Source of the DNA: Bacillus sp. 123MFChir2 | GTDB lineage: Bacteria; Bacillota; Bacilli; Bacillales; Bacillaceae_G | NCBI RefSeq assembly: GCF_000383235.1 | Contig: NZ_KB910959.1 | Location: forward strand, 1 to 47,306 | Reading direction: 5' to 3' | Length of the DNA stretch: 47,306 bases | Shown: one piece after another, positions 1 through 9,784 of the stretch | Position numbering within the stretch: the first letter of the stretch is position 1 | Layout of the letters: each line of letters begins with the position of its first letter | Made by a program: the position numbers and the translations under genes | The notes under the pieces: model-generated | Told to the model about the DNA's origin: nothing | Databases searched by the model: none | Seen by the model: the letters and a program-made list of their open reading frames with translations, nothing else

Positions 1-33
1 TGGAGCTGGATTAAATCCAATATGAAGCAAATG

Positions 34-51
34 TTATCTAGTTTTGAAGGA
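34..51 (+). other. Right arm of the 23S rRNA processing stem (23S-5S spacer)
   Basis: The motif TTATCTAGTTTTGAAGGA is complementary to the GAAAACTAGATAA-type motif that Bacillus rrn operons carry in the 16S-23S spacer. The two arms normally pair to form the stalk cut during 23S maturation. Its presence indicates that a 23S rRNA gene ends just upstream of the window. The 23S gene itself is not visible, so this rests on recall of the motif. Confidence 0.55.
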
Positions 52-72
52 ATATATTTTTCAAAATTCCTT

Positions 73-100
73 TTGACATTCTGAAAAGAATGTGTATAAT
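73..100 (+). promoter_or_regulatory. Sigma-A promoter directly before 5S rRNA
   Basis: TTGACA (73-78) and TATAAT (95-100) are both perfect consensus hexamers, 16 bp apart. The expected start lies around 107-109, exactly at the 5' end of 5S. This would transcribe 5S independently of the upstream rrn promoters. Confidence 0.6.
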
Positions 101-108
101 AATAAAAG

Positions 109-224
109 TCTGGTAATGATGGCAGAGAGGTCACACCCGTTCCCATACCGAACACGGAAGTTAAGCTCTCTAGCGCCGATGGTAGTTGGGACTTTGTCCC
201 TGTGAGAGTAGGACGTTGCCAGGC
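109..224 (+). rRNA. rrf: 5S ribosomal RNA
   Basis: This is a 116-nt 5S rRNA. It carries the characteristic core CACACCCGTTCCCATACCGA (about 133-152), followed by AACACGGAAGTTAAGCTC and the late GAGAGTAGGACG segment. The terminal helix pairs the start (TCTGGTAA) with the end (TTGCCAGGC). It sits at the end of an rrn operon and is followed directly by an intrinsic terminator. The ends are inferred from the terminal helix and may be off by one or two bases. Confidence 0.95.
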
Positions 225-230
225 AAACGA

Positions 231-258
231 AAGACGAGTCAGTAGACTCGTCTTTTTT
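231..258 (+). terminator. Terminator of the rrn operon
   Basis: A perfect 10-bp stem (AAGACGAGTC with GACTCGTCTT) around a 4-nt loop runs into a T tract. It lies six bases after the 5S gene. Confidence 0.93.
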
Positions 259-409
259 GTGTTTTACCCTGTAAAAAATGAATTGAAAATCTTCACTGGT
301 GGAAGTTTCGTTTTATAATTAGGAAACTTTATATTCCTTATTCATAAAATAAAGAACAGCTGATTAAACGTGAGAAAATATGGATAGGATAGAGAAAGAA
401 GCAAAAGAG

Positions 410-437
410 TTGCAAAATTTTTTAATACGTATATAAT
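410..437 (+). promoter_or_regulatory. Sigma-A promoter of the ctsR-clpC operon
   Basis: TTGCAA (410-415) and TATAAT (432-437) are separated by 16 bp. The predicted start falls inside the CtsR box just downstream, so bound repressor would block initiation. The stretch between the rrn terminator and this promoter (259-409) holds no gene. Confidence 0.75.
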
Positions 438-440
438 TAA

Positions 441-457
441 AGTCAAAGATAGTCAAA
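441..457 (+). promoter_or_regulatory. CtsR operator (direct heptad repeat)
   Basis: AGTCAAAGATAGTCAAA matches the CtsR consensus RGTCAAANANRGTCAAA at every fixed position. It overlaps the expected transcription start of ctsR, which implies autorepression that heat relieves. I see no second full copy elsewhere in the window. Confidence 0.93.
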
Positions 458-478
458 GTCAATAAAGGTGGAGGATAA

Positions 479-940
479 ATGAGAAATATATCTGATATTA
501 TTGAACAATATCTAAAGCAAGTTATTGACTTAAGTAATAATAGTGCAATTGAAATTAAAAGAAGCGAAATTGCTGATAAATTTGATTGCGTTCCGTCTCA
601 GATTAACTACGTTATTAATACTCGTTTTACGCTAGAAAGAGGATTTGTAGTGGAAAGCAAACGAGGTGGCGGGGGTTACATTCGCATTATAAAAGTCAAA
701 TTGCATGATGATATAGACATTATCGATCAAATGTTACAAATGATTCAGTATAGTATCGCTCAGTCAAGCGCCGAGAATATAATAAGGCGTTTAGCTGAAG
801 AAGGCATTGTTACAACTAGGGAAGCGAAGCTCATGTTTAGTGTGTTAGATCGATCTGTATTACTAACAGACTTACCACTTCGAGATGAATTGCGAGCACG
901 TATGCTTCGAGCGATGCTTAGAACACTGAAATATAAGTAA
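479..940 (+). CDS. ctsR: Class III heat-shock repressor CtsR
   Basis: CtsR is a dimeric winged-helix repressor of clp genes, and this one should repress its own operon through the box at 441-457. At 153 residues it has the usual family length. An N-terminal helix-turn-helix occupies about residues 20-52. The glycine-rich beta-wing follows, with Arg62 and Gly63-66; in B. subtilis this wing is the intrinsic heat sensor. The C-terminal half is the dimerisation and McsB/ClpC contact region. The ATG at 479 has AAGGTGGAGG a few bases upstream. It is the first gene of ctsR-mcsA-mcsB-clpC. Under stress CtsR is released and degraded with help from McsA, McsB and ClpC, so repressor and remover are co-expressed. 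Confidence 0.97.
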   Translation: MRNISDIIEQYLKQVIDLSNNSAIEIKRSEIADKFDCVPSQINYVINTRFTLERGFVVESKRGGGGYIRIIKVKLHDDIDIIDQMLQMIQYSIAQSSAENIIRRLAEEGIVTTREAKLMFSVLDRSVLLTDLPLRDELRARMLRAMLRTLKYK

Positions 941-979
941 AACTTCTTTTAGGAATGATCTATCTTCTAAAGGTTAGTT

Positions 980-1012
980 GAACGAATAAAGTTATAAATT
1001 TATAATTCGTTC
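980..1012 (+). repeat. Inverted repeat just upstream of the mcsA ribosome binding site
   Basis: GAACGAA (980-986) pairs with TTCGTTC (1006-1012). The interior contains the perfect 14-bp palindrome TTATAAATTTATAA (992-1005). There is no T tract, so it is not a standard terminator. It ends about 8 bases before the mcsA Shine-Dalgarno sequence. Confidence 0.6.
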
Positions 1013-1036
1013 CTATTGTAAAGGTGGGGAAATACG

Positions 1037-1585
1037 TTGATTTGTCAAAACTGTAATTCACGATCAGCAACGCTACATTTTACAAAAGTAATGAATGGAG
1101 AAAAGACGGAGATTCATCTTTGTGAGCGGTGTGCACAAGAAAATGGATATACGTCTTTCTTTCAATCAAACAAATCTAGTTTTTCATTTCATAATTTATT
1201 AGCAGGTTTACTACATGTTGAACAACCTACCCTTGAGAAAGAAGCGAATGGCCTTTCAAATACAGATCCGTTGCAATGTTCGAAATGTAATATGACGTAT
1301 TCACAATTTGCAAAGATCGGTAGATTTGGTTGCTCTTCTTGTTATGAAACATTTAAAGAACAATTACAGCCGATGCTAAAGCGGCTTCATGGTGGGCATA
1401 CGAGCCACAATGGGAAATTTCCTAACCGTATAGGAGGAAATATTCATCTGAAAAAAGAATTAGATGAGTTAAAACTAAAATTGCAGGAATGTATACAACA
1501 AGAAGAGTTTGAACAGGCTGCGGAATTACGTGATAAAATTCGTAGCTTAGAAAATCGGCTTCGTGAGCATAGAGAGGGGGAATAG
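1037..1585 (+). CDS. mcsA: McsA, zinc-binding activator of the McsB protein-arginine kinase
   Basis: McsA is the adaptor that activates McsB and takes part in CtsR control and ClpC-dependent degradation. It has two zinc-finger-like pairs of CxxC motifs: Cys3/Cys6 with Cys29/Cys32, and CSKC (about 81) with CSSC (about 99). A C-terminal coiled UVR motif (about residues 140-175, with [16 protein letters not shown]) resembles the ClpC middle domain. Its 182 residues match the family. Translation starts at TTG 1037, seven bases after AAGGTGGGG; no ATG start fits the conserved N-terminus. The gene stops four bases before mcsB, which suggests translational coupling. Confidence 0.95.
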   Translation: MICQNCNSRSATLHFTKVMNGEKTEIHLCERCAQENGYTSFFQSNKSSFSFHNLLAGLLHVEQPTLEKEANGLSNTDPLQCSKCNMTYSQFAKIGRFGCSSCYETFKEQLQPMLKRLHGGHTSHNGKFPNRIGGNIHLKKELDELKLKLQECIQQEEFEQAAELRDKIRSLENRLREHREGE

Positions 1586-1589
1586 TTCT

Positions 1590-2663
1590 ATGTCACTCGA
1601 TCGTATTATGAACGAAGCAATTAGCCCGTGGATGAGAGAAGATGGTCCTGATTCTGATATTGTTTTAAGCAGTCGCGTTCGATTGGCTCGGAATTTACGA
1701 GATTACAAGTTCCCGACTATGTTGACAAATGAAGAAGCGGAGCAAATGATTAAGGTATTTCAAGAAAAGTTTGCTAATCAAACGGTTGAACCTTTTGGAA
1801 GATTTGAACTTTTACAAATGAATAGCATTCAGCCGTTGCAGCGAAGAGTATTAGTAGAAAAGCACCTTGTAAGTCCGGATTTAGTGGGAACAGAATATGG
1901 TGCTTGTTTATTATCTGAGAATGAACAAGTAAGCGTTATGCTTAATGAAGAAGATCATATTCGAATTCAATGTTTATTTCCGGGATTACAGTTATTAGAA
2001 GCGCTGCACAGTGCAAATCGAATTGATGATTGGATAGAGAGTCAGGTTGGATACGCATTTGATGAACAAGTTGGTTATTTAACGAGTTGCCCTACAAATA
2101 TAGGAACGGGTTTACGAGCTTCAGTGATGATACATTTGCCTGCTCTCGTTTTAACAGGACAAATGAATCGTATAGTTCAAGCAATTAATCAACTTGGTTT
2201 AGTGGTAAGAGGGATATATGGTGAAGGTAGTGAAGCACTAGGAAATATATTTCAACTTTCGAATCAAATGACATTAGGAAAATCTGAAGAAGATATTGTA
2301 GAAGATTTAAAAAGTGTTGTTCAGCAACTTATTCAGCAAGAGCGAACAGCGAGGAAATCTGTCATGAAAAATTCAGGTGTAGAGCTTGAAGATAAGGTAT
2401 ATCGTTCTTATGGTGTATTGGCAAATAGTCGTTTAATTGAATCTGCTGAGGCTGCAACATGTTTATCGGATGTGCGACTTGGCATTGATCTTGGATATAT
2501 CGAAAGTATATCCAGGAATATTTTAACAGAATTAATGGTACTTACACAGCCGGGAATTTTACAGCAATATGCTGGTGGTCCACTGCAGCCTGACGAAAGA
2601 GATTACCGCAGAGCAGCACTTATTCGTGAAAGATTACAAATTGAACAAAATCGAGCGAAGTAG
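1590..2663 (+). CDS. mcsB: McsB protein-arginine kinase
   Basis: McsB phosphorylates arginine residues on CtsR and damaged proteins, marking them for ClpC-ClpP. The sequence has the phosphagen-kinase-like catalytic fold: SSRVRLARN (27-35), the [19 protein letters not shown] stretch, [13 protein letters not shown], and [20 protein letters not shown] near the nucleotide site. The C-terminus keeps the RDxxRA phospho-arginine allosteric motif (RDYRRA, 337-342). I chose ATG 1590 because it follows AGAGGGGG and begins MSLDRIMN, like B. subtilis MSLKHF. That gives 357 residues, against 363 in B. subtilis. A longer in-frame start at 1563 lies inside mcsA and is unlikely. Confidence 0.96.
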   Translation: MSLDRIMNEAISPWMREDGPDSDIVLSSRVRLARNLRDYKFPTMLTNEEAEQMIKVFQEKFANQTVEPFGRFELLQMNSIQPLQRRVLVEKHLVSPDLVGTEYGACLLSENEQVSVMLNEEDHIRIQCLFPGLQLLEALHSANRIDDWIESQVGYAFDEQVGYLTSCPTNIGTGLRASVMIHLPALVLTGQMNRIVQAINQLGLVVRGIYGEGSEALGNIFQLSNQMTLGKSEEDIVEDLKSVVQQLIQQERTARKSVMKNSGVELEDKVYRSYGVLANSRLIESAEAATCLSDVRLGIDLGYIESISRNILTELMVLTQPGILQQYAGGPLQPDERDYRRAALIRERLQIEQNRAK

Positions 2664-2676
2664 GAGTGTGATTTAT

Positions 2677-5112
2677 ATGATGTTTGGAAGATTTACAGAG
2701 CGAGCACAAAAAGTATTAGCATTATCCCAAGAAGAAGCGATACGCATTGGGCATAATAATATTGGTACAGAGCATATTTTACTCGGTCTTGTACGAGAAG
2801 GAGAAGGAATTGCTGCGAAAGCATTGGTCGCACTTGGATTAAGCCCGGAGAAAGTTCAAAAGGAAGTAGAGGCGCTAATTGGACGTGGTACGGAGATGTC
2901 TCAAACAGTTCACTATACGCCACGTGCAAAAAAAGTGATTGAGTTGTCCATGGATGAAGCTCGTAAACTAGGTCATTCTTACGTGGGAACAGAGCATATT
3001 TTACTTGGTCTTATTCGTGAAGGCGAAGGGGTGGCAGCCCGTGTTTTAAACAATTTAGGTGTAAGTTTAAATAAAGCACGTCAACAAGTACTGCAACTTC
3101 TTGGTAGTAATGAGACAGCGTCCGGTCATCAAGGTGGTGGTTCTGCTAATGCAAGTACACCGACACTTGATAGTTTAGCTCGCGATTTAACAGTTGTGGC
3201 TCGCGAAGGGCGTTTAGATCCTGTGATTGGCCGCAGCAAAGAGATTCAACGTGTAATTGAAGTGTTAAGTAGAAGAACAAAAAATAATCCTGTATTAATC
3301 GGAGAACCTGGTGTTGGTAAAACTGCGATTGCTGAAGGATTAGCACAACAAATTGTAAATAATGAAGTTCCAGAAACTTTACGTGATAAGCGTGTTATGA
3401 CATTAGATATGGGGACTGTAGTTGCCGGTACGAAATATCGCGGTGAGTTTGAAGACCGCTTAAAGAAAGTCATGGATGAAATTCGTCAAGCAGGTAATAT
3501 TATTTTATTCATAGATGAGCTTCATACATTAATAGGGGCGGGTGGTGCAGAAGGAGCAATTGATGCATCCAATATTTTGAAACCATCATTAGCACGCGGG
3601 GAACTGCAATGTATTGGAGCAACAACGCTAGATGAGTATCGTAAATATATTGAAAAAGATGCGGCATTAGAGCGACGTTTCCAACCAATCCAGGTGGATG
3701 AACCAAGTCTTGAAGAATCAATCCAAATTTTAAAAGGATTACGTGACCGTTATGAAGCGCATCATCGCGTTTCTATCTCAGATGATGCGATTAATGCCGC
3801 TGTAAAATTATCTGATCGATACATTACAGATCGTTTCCTACCTGATAAAGCAATTGATCTAATTGATGAGGCAGCTTCAAAGGTTCGTTTACGTTCTTAT
3901 ACAACACCACCAAACTTAAAAGAGCTTGAAATGAAACTAGAAGAGGTAAGAAAAGAAAAAGATGCAGCAGTGCAAAGTCAGGAATTTGAAAAAGCAGCTT
4001 CTTTACGTGATATGGAACAACGTCTACGTGAGAAATTAGAGGATACGAAGCGTCAATGGAAAGAGCAGCAAGGTAAAGAGAACTCAGAGGTAACGGTAGA
4101 AGATATTGCAAATGTTGTTTCAACGTGGACGCGAATTCCAGTTTCAAAGCTAGCTCAAACAGAAACAGACAAATTATTGAACCTAGAAAGTATTTTACAT
4201 GATCGTTTAATTGGACAGGATGAGGCTGTAGTTGCAGTTGCAAAAGCAGTACGCCGTGCAAGAGCAGGTTTAAAAGATCCAAAACGTCCAATTGGTTCTT
4301 TTATTTTCTTAGGACCAACTGGTGTTGGTAAAACAGAACTTGCACGTGCATTAGCGGAATCTATGTTTGGTGATGAGGATGCAATGATTCGTATTGACAT
4401 GTCGGAGTACATGGAGAAACACTCTACTTCTCGTTTAGTGGGTTCTCCTCCAGGATATGTTGGATATGAAGAAGGTGGCCAGCTAACAGAAAAGGTTCGT
4501 AGAAAACCATACTCTGTTGTTTTACTTGACGAGGTAGAAAAAGCGCATCCAGATGTATTCAATATTTTACTGCAAGTACTAGAAGATGGTCGTTTAACTG
4601 ATTCGAAAGGCCGTACAGTCGATTTCCGTAATACAATTGTGATTATGACCTCCAACGTCGGTGCAGATGCATTAAAACGAAATAAACATCTTGGATTTAA
4701 TGTACAAGATGAAAGTCGTGATTATGCAGATATGAAGGGTAAAGTAATGGATGAGTTGAAAAAAGCATTCCGCCCTGAGTTCTTAAACCGTATTGATGAA
4801 ATTATTGTGTTCCATACATTAGAGAAGAAACATATTAAAGAAATTGTTACTCTTATGGTAGAACAGTTAGTTAAACGTTTAAAAGAACAGGAAATTGATT
4901 TAGAGCTAACAGATGCTGCAATTGAAGCGATTGCTGATAAAGGATTTGATCCAGAGTATGGTGCACGTCCACTACGTCGTGCAATTCAAAAACATGTTGA
5001 AGATCGATTATCAGAAGAACTTCTTAAAGGAGTTGTTGAGAAAGGTCAAAAAGTTGTTTTTGATACAGAAGGGGAAACATTTGTCATTCGCAGTGCAGAA
5101 AAGGTAAAATAA
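2677..5112 (+). CDS. clpC: ClpC, HSP100/Clp AAA+ unfoldase
   Basis: ClpC unfolds substrates for the ClpP protease and needs adaptors such as McsB or MecA. It has 811 residues: two N-terminal Clp repeats (about 1-145), AAA1 with Walker A GEPGVGKT (209-216) and Walker B LFIDELHT, a short coiled middle domain with a UVR motif (about 420-475), and AAA2 with Walker A GPTGVGKT (546-553) and Walker [10 protein letters not shown] region near VGFN (here LGFN) fits the ClpP-contact loop. ATG 2677 begins [16 protein letters not shown] as in B. subtilis and follows AGGAGTGTG, which overlaps the mcsB stop. An upstream in-frame start inside mcsB is rejected. One oddity is Arg486 in the normally TGIPV-like motif (WTRIPV). 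Confidence 0.98.
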   Translation: MMFGRFTERAQKVLALSQEEAIRIGHNNIGTEHILLGLVREGEGIAAKALVALGLSPEKVQKEVEALIGRGTEMSQTVHYTPRAKKVIELSMDEARKLGHSYVGTEHILLGLIREGEGVAARVLNNLGVSLNKARQQVLQLLGSNETASGHQGGGSANASTPTLDSLARDLTVVAREGRLDPVIGRSKEIQRVIEVLSRRTKNNPVLIGEPGVGKTAIAEGLAQQIVNNEVPETLRDKRVMTLDMGTVVAGTKYRGEFEDRLKKVMDEIRQAGNIILFIDELHTLIGAGGAEGAIDASNILKPSLARGELQCIGATTLDEYRKYIEKDAALERRFQPIQVDEPSLEESIQILKGLRDRYEAHHRVSISDDAINAAVKLSDRYITDRFLPDKAIDLIDEAASKVRLRSYTTPPNLKELEMKLEEVRKEKDAAVQSQEFEKAASLRDMEQRLREKLEDTKRQWKEQQGKENSEVTVEDIANVVSTWTRIPVSKLAQTETDKLLNLESILHDRLIGQDEAVVAVAKAVRRARAGLKDPKRPIGSFIFLGPTGVGKTELARALAESMFGDEDAMIRIDMSEYMEKHSTSRLVGSPPGYVGYEEGGQLTEKVRRKPYSVVLLDEVEKAHPDVFNILLQVLEDGRLTDSKGRTVDFRNTIVIMTSNVGADALKRNKHLGFNVQDESRDYADMKGKVMDELKKAFRPEFLNRIDEIIVFHTLEKKHIKEIVTLMVEQLVKRLKEQEIDLELTDAAIEAIADKGFDPEYGARPLRRAIQKHVEDRLSEELLKGVVEKGQKVVFDTEGETFVIRSAEKVK

Positions 5113-5127
5113 GCATAGACAAACAAA

Positions 5128-5153
5128 AGGGGGCTAAACAATAGCCCTCTTTC
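5128..5153 (+). terminator. Terminator after clpC
   Basis: AGGGGGCTA pairs with TAGCCCTCT around AACAA, a 9-bp stem with one G-T pair, followed by TTCTT. It ends the CtsR operon or attenuates read-through into radA. Its right arm overlaps the palindrome at 5148-5167. Confidence 0.8.
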
Positions 5154-5167
5154 TTGTACAAGAAAGA
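5148..5167. repeat. Perfect 20-bp palindrome between clpC and radA
   Basis: TCTTTCTTGTACAAGAAAGA is fully self-complementary. It shares its first bases with the right arm of the clpC terminator and ends 39 bases before radA. As DNA it could be an operator; as RNA it could compete with the terminator hairpin. Confidence 0.85.
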
Positions 5168-5206
5168 AATACTTTTGTTACACATGAAAGTGAAGTGTGA
5201 AAAACG

Positions 5207-6583
5207 ATGGCTAAAAAGAAAACAAAATTTATATGTCAAGAATGTGGTTATCACTCGCCGAAGTACATGGGAAGGTGTCCAGGGTGTGGACAGTGGAATA
5301 CTCTAGTCGAGGAGATGGAACCAGTTGTATCATCACGTCGACTTAATTATGCAAATGCAATTCAAACTGAAGTAACGAAGCCTCGTCGTTTGAAAGAAGT
5401 GGAAACGAAAACAGAAGCGCGTATTGAAACGAAATTCCAAGAATTTAACCGGGTTCTTGGAGGAGGAATTGTAGATGGTTCTCTCGTACTTATAGGGGGG
5501 GATCCTGGTATTGGGAAATCTACATTGCTGTTGCAAATATCATCCCAACTAGCAGACCTTGCCTATGATGTCTTATATATATCGGGTGAAGAATCTGCAA
5601 AACAAATTAAACTTCGGGCAGATCGCCTTCATGTAAATGGAGATAATTTATTTGTTGTGTCAGAAACAGATTTACAACGAATTGCAGTATATATAGATGA
5701 AATGAATCCGTCATTTGTTGTAATTGATTCTATTCAAACGATTCATTTACCGGAAGTAACTTCAGCACCGGGAAGTGTCTCACAAGTACGTGAATGTACA
5801 GCGGAATTGATGAAGCTTGCGAAAACAAAAGGAATTCCTATTTTTATTGTAGGGCATGTAACGAAAGAAGGAGCTATTGCCGGTCCTCGTATGTTAGAAC
5901 ATATGGTGGATGCTGTTCTTTATTTTGAAGGGGATCGTCATCATACATATCGAATTTTACGAGCAGTAAAAAATCGTTTCGGTTCAACCAATGAGATGGG
6001 AATTTTTGAAATGAAGGAACTTGGTCTTTCGGAAGTGTTAAACCCTTCTGAAATCTTCCTAGAAGAAAGACCTGTTGGTGTTGCGGGTTCAACGGTTGTT
6101 GCCTCTATGGAAGGGACAAGACCTGTTTTAGTAGAAATACAAGCATTAATTTCTCCTACAAGTTTTGGGAATCCAAGAAGAATGGCAACGGGAATTGATC
6201 ATAATCGTGTCTCTCTTATTATGGCAGTGCTAGAAAAAAGAGCAGGGTTATTGCTCCAAAATCAAGATGCTTATTTAAAAGTTGCTGGAGGAATCAAGTT
6301 AGATGAACCAGCAGTGGATTTGGCAGTTGCGATAAGCATTGCATCAAGTTTTCGTGATAAAACGACTTCCCCAGGCGATGCCGTTATTGGTGAAGTTGGC
6401 TTAACTGGAGAAGTGCGCCGTGTCTCTCGTATTGAACAGCGTGTACAAGAAGCGGCAAAATTAGGGTTTCAACGTGTAATTATCCCAAGGAAAAATTTAG
6501 GTGGATGGACGATTCCAGAAGGCATTGAAGTAGTTGGTGTATCAAATATAGGAGAGGCTCTTCGATTTGCACTAGGAGGATAA
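5207..6583 (+). CDS. radA: DNA repair ATPase/branch-migration helicase RadA (Sms)
   Basis: RadA helps process recombination intermediates with RecA and in Bacillus interacts with DisA, whose gene follows four bases later. It begins with a four-cysteine zinc finger (CQECG then CPGCG, residues about 10-27). A RecA-like core has Walker [11 protein letters not shown] (about 96-105) and the RadA-specific KNRFGS motif (about 252). The C-terminal part is a Lon-protease-like domain (about 280-458). The length of 458 matches the family. The start is the only plausible ATG, but it lacks a strong Shine-Dalgarno sequence (only GAAGTG nearby), so translation may be modest compared with its neighbours. Confidence 0.97.
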   Translation: MAKKKTKFICQECGYHSPKYMGRCPGCGQWNTLVEEMEPVVSSRRLNYANAIQTEVTKPRRLKEVETKTEARIETKFQEFNRVLGGGIVDGSLVLIGGDPGIGKSTLLLQISSQLADLAYDVLYISGEESAKQIKLRADRLHVNGDNLFVVSETDLQRIAVYIDEMNPSFVVIDSIQTIHLPEVTSAPGSVSQVRECTAELMKLAKTKGIPIFIVGHVTKEGAIAGPRMLEHMVDAVLYFEGDRHHTYRILRAVKNRFGSTNEMGIFEMKELGLSEVLNPSEIFLEERPVGVAGSTVVASMEGTRPVLVEIQALISPTSFGNPRRMATGIDHNRVSLIMAVLEKRAGLLLQNQDAYLKVAGGIKLDEPAVDLAVAISIASSFRDKTTSPGDAVIGEVGLTGEVRRVSRIEQRVQEAAKLGFQRVIIPRKNLGGWTIPEGIEVVGVSNIGEALRFALGG

Positions 6584-6587
6584 GATT

Positions 6588-7661
6588 ATGGAAGAACATA
6601 AGCAACGTTCTAAAAGTATTATTAATATTTTGCAGCTTGTTGCACCGGGGACACCGCTAAGAGAAGGAATTGATAATGTGCTTCGCGCACAAACGGGTGG
6701 GCTTATTGTACTCGGATACAACGAACAGATTAAAAGTATTGTTGATGGAGGATTTCATATTAATTGTGCCTTTTCTCCTGCTAGTCTATACGAACTAGCG
6801 AAAATGGATGGAGCTCTGATTTTAAATGAAACGGGGAGTAAAATCTTAATTGCGAATGGACAGTTAGTTCCGGATCCAACTATTGAATCTATTGAAACAG
6901 GTATGCGCCACCGAACGGCGGAGCGAGTGGCGAAGCAAACAAATAGTCTTGTTGTTGCTATTTCACAAAGACGAAACGTAATTACTTTATACCAAGGGAA
7001 TTTACGTTACACATTAAAAGATATCGGGGTTATCTTAACAAAAGCAAATCAAGCAATTCAAACATTAGAAAAGTATAAGGCTGTATGGAATGAAGGGATA
7101 ACAAACCTTGGTATTTTGGAATTTGAAGAAGTCGTTACGATGTCTGAAGTTGTACATGTATTGCATAGCGTTGAAATGATGCTGCGTATTAAAAATGAAA
7201 TCTTTAGTTACATTCATGAGTTAGGAACAGAAGGAAGACTTATTCGTTTGCAGTTAACAGAATTGCTTGCTGATGTAGAAGCAGAAGCTGCACTATTAAT
7301 TAAAGACTATTATCATGAAAAAACACAGGATCATTATCAAGTTTTAAAAAAATTACAAGAGCTTGCAAATGCCCAACTTCTAGAAGACAGCGATTTAGTA
7401 AAACTACTTGGATATTCTGGACAAACGAAACTAGAAGAAAGTATTACACCGCGAGGGTATCGAATTGCAAGTAAAATTTCTAGAGTTCCACCTCTTATTA
7501 TCGAAAACCTAATTAATCGTTTTAAGAATTTACAAGGAATTTGCCGTGCAACAATTGCAGATTTGGATGATGTGGAAGGAATTGGAGAAGTACGGGCGAA
7601 AAAGATACGAGAGGGTTTAAAACGAATTCAAGAACACTTGTATATGAGCAGACACAATTAA
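6588..7661 (+). CDS. disA: DNA integrity scanning protein DisA, diadenylate cyclase
   Basis: DisA converts two ATP into cyclic di-AMP and is inhibited when it meets branched DNA, which links genome integrity to sporulation and growth. The N-terminal DAC domain shows the catalytic DGA motif in MDGALIL (about 73-79) and RHRTAE (about 107-112). An alpha-helical spine follows. The C-terminus has helix-hairpin-helix DNA-binding motifs ([15 protein letters not shown] near residue 330-345). The 357 residues match B. subtilis DisA. It starts four bases after radA with GGAGGA upstream, so the two are co-translated. This fits the reported RadA control of DisA activity. Confidence 0.97.
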   Translation: MEEHKQRSKSIINILQLVAPGTPLREGIDNVLRAQTGGLIVLGYNEQIKSIVDGGFHINCAFSPASLYELAKMDGALILNETGSKILIANGQLVPDPTIESIETGMRHRTAERVAKQTNSLVVAISQRRNVITLYQGNLRYTLKDIGVILTKANQAIQTLEKYKAVWNEGITNLGILEFEEVVTMSEVVHVLHSVEMMLRIKNEIFSYIHELGTEGRLIRLQLTELLADVEAEAALLIKDYYHEKTQDHYQVLKKLQELANAQLLEDSDLVKLLGYSGQTKLEESITPRGYRIASKISRVPPLIIENLINRFKNLQGICRATIADLDDVEGIGEVRAKKIREGLKRIQEHLYMSRHN

Positions 7662-7821
7662 GAATATTACATTGATTTCATAATATAACGACACTCAAAG
7701 ATTTTTTATATATGATATGATATATTGGTAAATAAAACAAATCATGAAAAAACACGTCCACTTTTGCACTCGACGTTTTGAGTGGCGAAGTAATGGTTAA
7801 TAATGAGTAGGAGGTGGTTGA

Positions 7822-8922
7822 ATGTTAAAACGAATCGTACAGCTTTTCTTTTTAGTTATTGGAGGAGCGTTAGGGATTTTTCTTATTCCAAAAGTGATTG
7901 ATATGTTGGGTGTAGGTGCAGTACCTTGGCTTGAAGGTTCTTATATTCGTGCAATTATTGGTGCAATCATTTTATTTTTAACAACATTTTGGCTTGTAGA
8001 TTATATTGTTCAGCTTATTAAACATATTGAGGAAGCGCTTGTAAAAGCACCTGTTACAGATGTTTTATTTGGAACATTAGGATTAATTTCAGGGCTAATT
8101 GTTGCGTATTTGATCTTGATTCCGATTCGCGAAATTACCATTCAAGTCATTAGTACAGTATTGCAAATCTTTTTCACAATATTACTTGGTTATTTAGGAT
8201 TCCAGGTAGGGTTTAAAAAGAGAAATGAATTGTTGGGATTATTTACATTATCGCAACGCGGAGGAAAGAAGAAAAATACGAGCAATGAAAATGAGGAAGT
8301 AGAAACGTCAACTTCCGATTGGAAAATACTAGATACAAGTGTTATTATTGATGGTCGTATTGCGGACATTTGCCAAACGAAATTTTTGGAAGGAACAATT
8401 GTCATTCCTCAATTTGTGTTAGAAGAATTACAACATATCGCTGATTCTTCGGATGCATTAAAGCGTAATCGCGGACGAAGAGGTTTGGATATTCTAAATC
8501 GTATTCAAAAAGAGTTACCTATTCCAGTAGAAATTTATGAAGGTGATTTCGAAGACATTCAGGAAGTCGATAGTAAGCTTGTGAAACTAGCAAAATTAAC
8601 TGGCGGAACTGTTGTTACAAATGATTTTAACTTAAATAAAGTTTCTGAATTGCAAGGTGTGACGGTTTTAAACATTAATGATTTAGCGAATGCCATTAAG
8701 CCAGTTGTACTTCCAGGTGAAGAGTTAAGGGTATATGTCGTGAAAGATGGGAAAGAGCAAAATCAAGGTGTTGCTTATTTAGATGATGGTACAATGATCG
8801 TTGTCGAAGATGGCAGAGAGCATGTTGGTTCTCAACTTGATGTACTTGTTACAAGTGTATTGCAAACATCTGCAGGCCGTATGATTTTTGCAAAGCGTAA
8901 ATTGTTAGAGAAGGCGTTATAA
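7822..8922 (+). CDS. yacL: YacL, membrane-anchored PIN/TRAM-domain protein
   Basis: This protein of unclear function has 366 residues. Four hydrophobic segments (about 5-30, 38-62, 78-100, 105-130) anchor it in the membrane. A PIN-like nuclease domain (about 165-290) follows, starting with [13 protein letters not shown] and including the acidic residues of TNDFN. A C-terminal TRAM domain (about 295-355) should bind RNA. PIN domains are usually metal-dependent RNases, but no substrate can be read from the sequence. The ATG follows AGGAGGTGG. The 160 bases upstream contain AT-rich promoter-like sequence but no clear consensus pair. The ispD start lies 16 bases downstream, so they are probably co-transcribed. 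Confidence 0.9.
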   Translation: MLKRIVQLFFLVIGGALGIFLIPKVIDMLGVGAVPWLEGSYIRAIIGAIILFLTTFWLVDYIVQLIKHIEEALVKAPVTDVLFGTLGLISGLIVAYLILIPIREITIQVISTVLQIFFTILLGYLGFQVGFKKRNELLGLFTLSQRGGKKKNTSNENEEVETSTSDWKILDTSVIIDGRIADICQTKFLEGTIVIPQFVLEELQHIADSSDALKRNRGRRGLDILNRIQKELPIPVEIYEGDFEDIQEVDSKLVKLAKLTGGTVVTNDFNLNKVSELQGVTVLNINDLANAIKPVVLPGEELRVYVVKDGKEQNQGVAYLDDGTMIVVEDGREHVGSQLDVLVTSVLQTSAGRMIFAKRKLLEKAL

Positions 8923-8938
8923 GTAGAGGGCTAAGACG

Positions 8939-9622
8939 ATGTATACATTAATTATTCCAGCAGCAGGACAAGGTAAGCGTATGGGCGCGGGGAAAAATAA
9001 GTTGTTTTTGCAACTTGATGATGCTCCTATTATTATTCATACATTACGGGCTTTTGAAAAAGATGAACAATGTAGACTGATTATTTTAGCGATTAATGAG
9101 AGAGAGCGTTCTTATTTCGAAGAACTTTTTCAAACTTATCATATTCAAAAAGATATCCAATTTGTTCAAGGTGGGAATGAGCGCCAGGATAGCGTATATA
9201 ATGCTCTTATGTATGTAAGAGAAGGAGAGTATGTACTTGTCCATGACGGAGCGCGTCCGTTTGTAACGAAAAAGATGATTGAAGATGTATTGCAAATGGC
9301 GAAAGAAAAAGGTGCTTCTATTTGTGCCGTACCTGTGAAAGATACAATTAAAAAAGTGATTCATGATAATGTTGTTGAAACAGTAGAACGTTCTGAGTTG
9401 CGAGCAGTTCAAACACCGCAAGGGTTTCATGTTCCTATTTTGTTAGAGGCGCATAAGAGTGCAAAACAGGCGGGTTTTCTTGGGACTGACGATGCCAGCT
9501 TGGTAGAGCGTCTTTCTAAAGGGGTAGGAGTTGTAAAAGGCAGTTATTACAATATTAAGGTGACAACACCTGAAGATTTAGTGATTGCCGAAAGCTTCTT
9601 GCGAGTTTTGCAAATACAGTAG
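8939..9622 (+). CDS. ispD: 2-C-methyl-D-erythritol 4-phosphate cytidylyltransferase
   Basis: IspD joins CTP to methylerythritol phosphate, the third step of the MEP isoprenoid pathway. The nucleotide-binding N-terminus [20 protein letters not shown] (about 7-26) has the two conserved lysines. VHDGARPF (about 100-107) and VPVKDTIK (about 126-133) are family motifs. The 227 residues fit a stand-alone enzyme; it is not fused to IspF as in some bacteria. ATG 8939 is preceded by AGAGGGCTAAG. A strong terminator follows, so ispF must rely partly on its own promoter or on read-through. Confidence 0.97.
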   Translation: MYTLIIPAAGQGKRMGAGKNKLFLQLDDAPIIIHTLRAFEKDEQCRLIILAINERERSYFEELFQTYHIQKDIQFVQGGNERQDSVYNALMYVREGEYVLVHDGARPFVTKKMIEDVLQMAKEKGASICAVPVKDTIKKVIHDNVVETVERSELRAVQTPQGFHVPILLEAHKSAKQAGFLGTDDASLVERLSKGVGVVKGSYYNIKVTTPEDLVIAESFLRVLQIQ

Positions 9623-9636
9623 CAATGTTATAATGG

Positions 9637-9662
9637 AAAAGCTCGGTAGCTACCGAGCTTTT
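9637..9662 (+). terminator. Terminator between ispD and ispF
   Basis: A perfectly self-complementary sequence with arms AAAAGCTCGGTA and TACCGAGCTTTT forms a stem ending in a T run. The A tract on the left arm could also make it work on the opposite strand. Confidence 0.9.
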
Positions 9663-9717
9663 CTGTGTATAGAGTGGAAAAACTGGCGCGCGGACTTTTA
9701 TATGTCCATGCGAGTAA

Positions 9718-9723
9718 TATAAT
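9718..9723 (+). promoter_or_regulatory. Possible promoter of ispF
   Basis: TATAAT at 9718-9723 is a perfect -10 box, but the matching -35 position (9695-9700, CTTTTA) is poor. A promoter is expected here because a strong terminator separates ispD from ispF. Confidence 0.35.
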
Positions 9724-9784
9724 GTGAAGCTGTTCATAAATAGCGGGATAAAATTTATTAGTATAGTTTGAGGAGGAATTGGAA

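Noticed and set aside
303-329. Possible sigma-B promoter or operator upstream of ctsR (AAGTTTC/GAAACTT around TATAAT)
   Set aside because: The GTTT-to-GGAAAC spacing (11 bases) is too short for a sigma-B promoter, and the 7-bp inverted repeat alone is too short to claim as an operator. The better promoter and CtsR box are nearer the gene.
2569-2676. Longer N-terminus for ClpC starting inside mcsB
   Set aside because: Overlaps 95 bases of mcsB, and homologues start [10 protein letters not shown] at 2677, next to AGGAGTGTG.
4155-4655. 166-codon open frame on the minus strand inside clpC
   Set aside because: It lies antisense to the AAA2 domain of clpC, has no ribosome binding site and a serine-rich, low-information translation. 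Such frames are frequent opposite conserved AT-rich coding genes.
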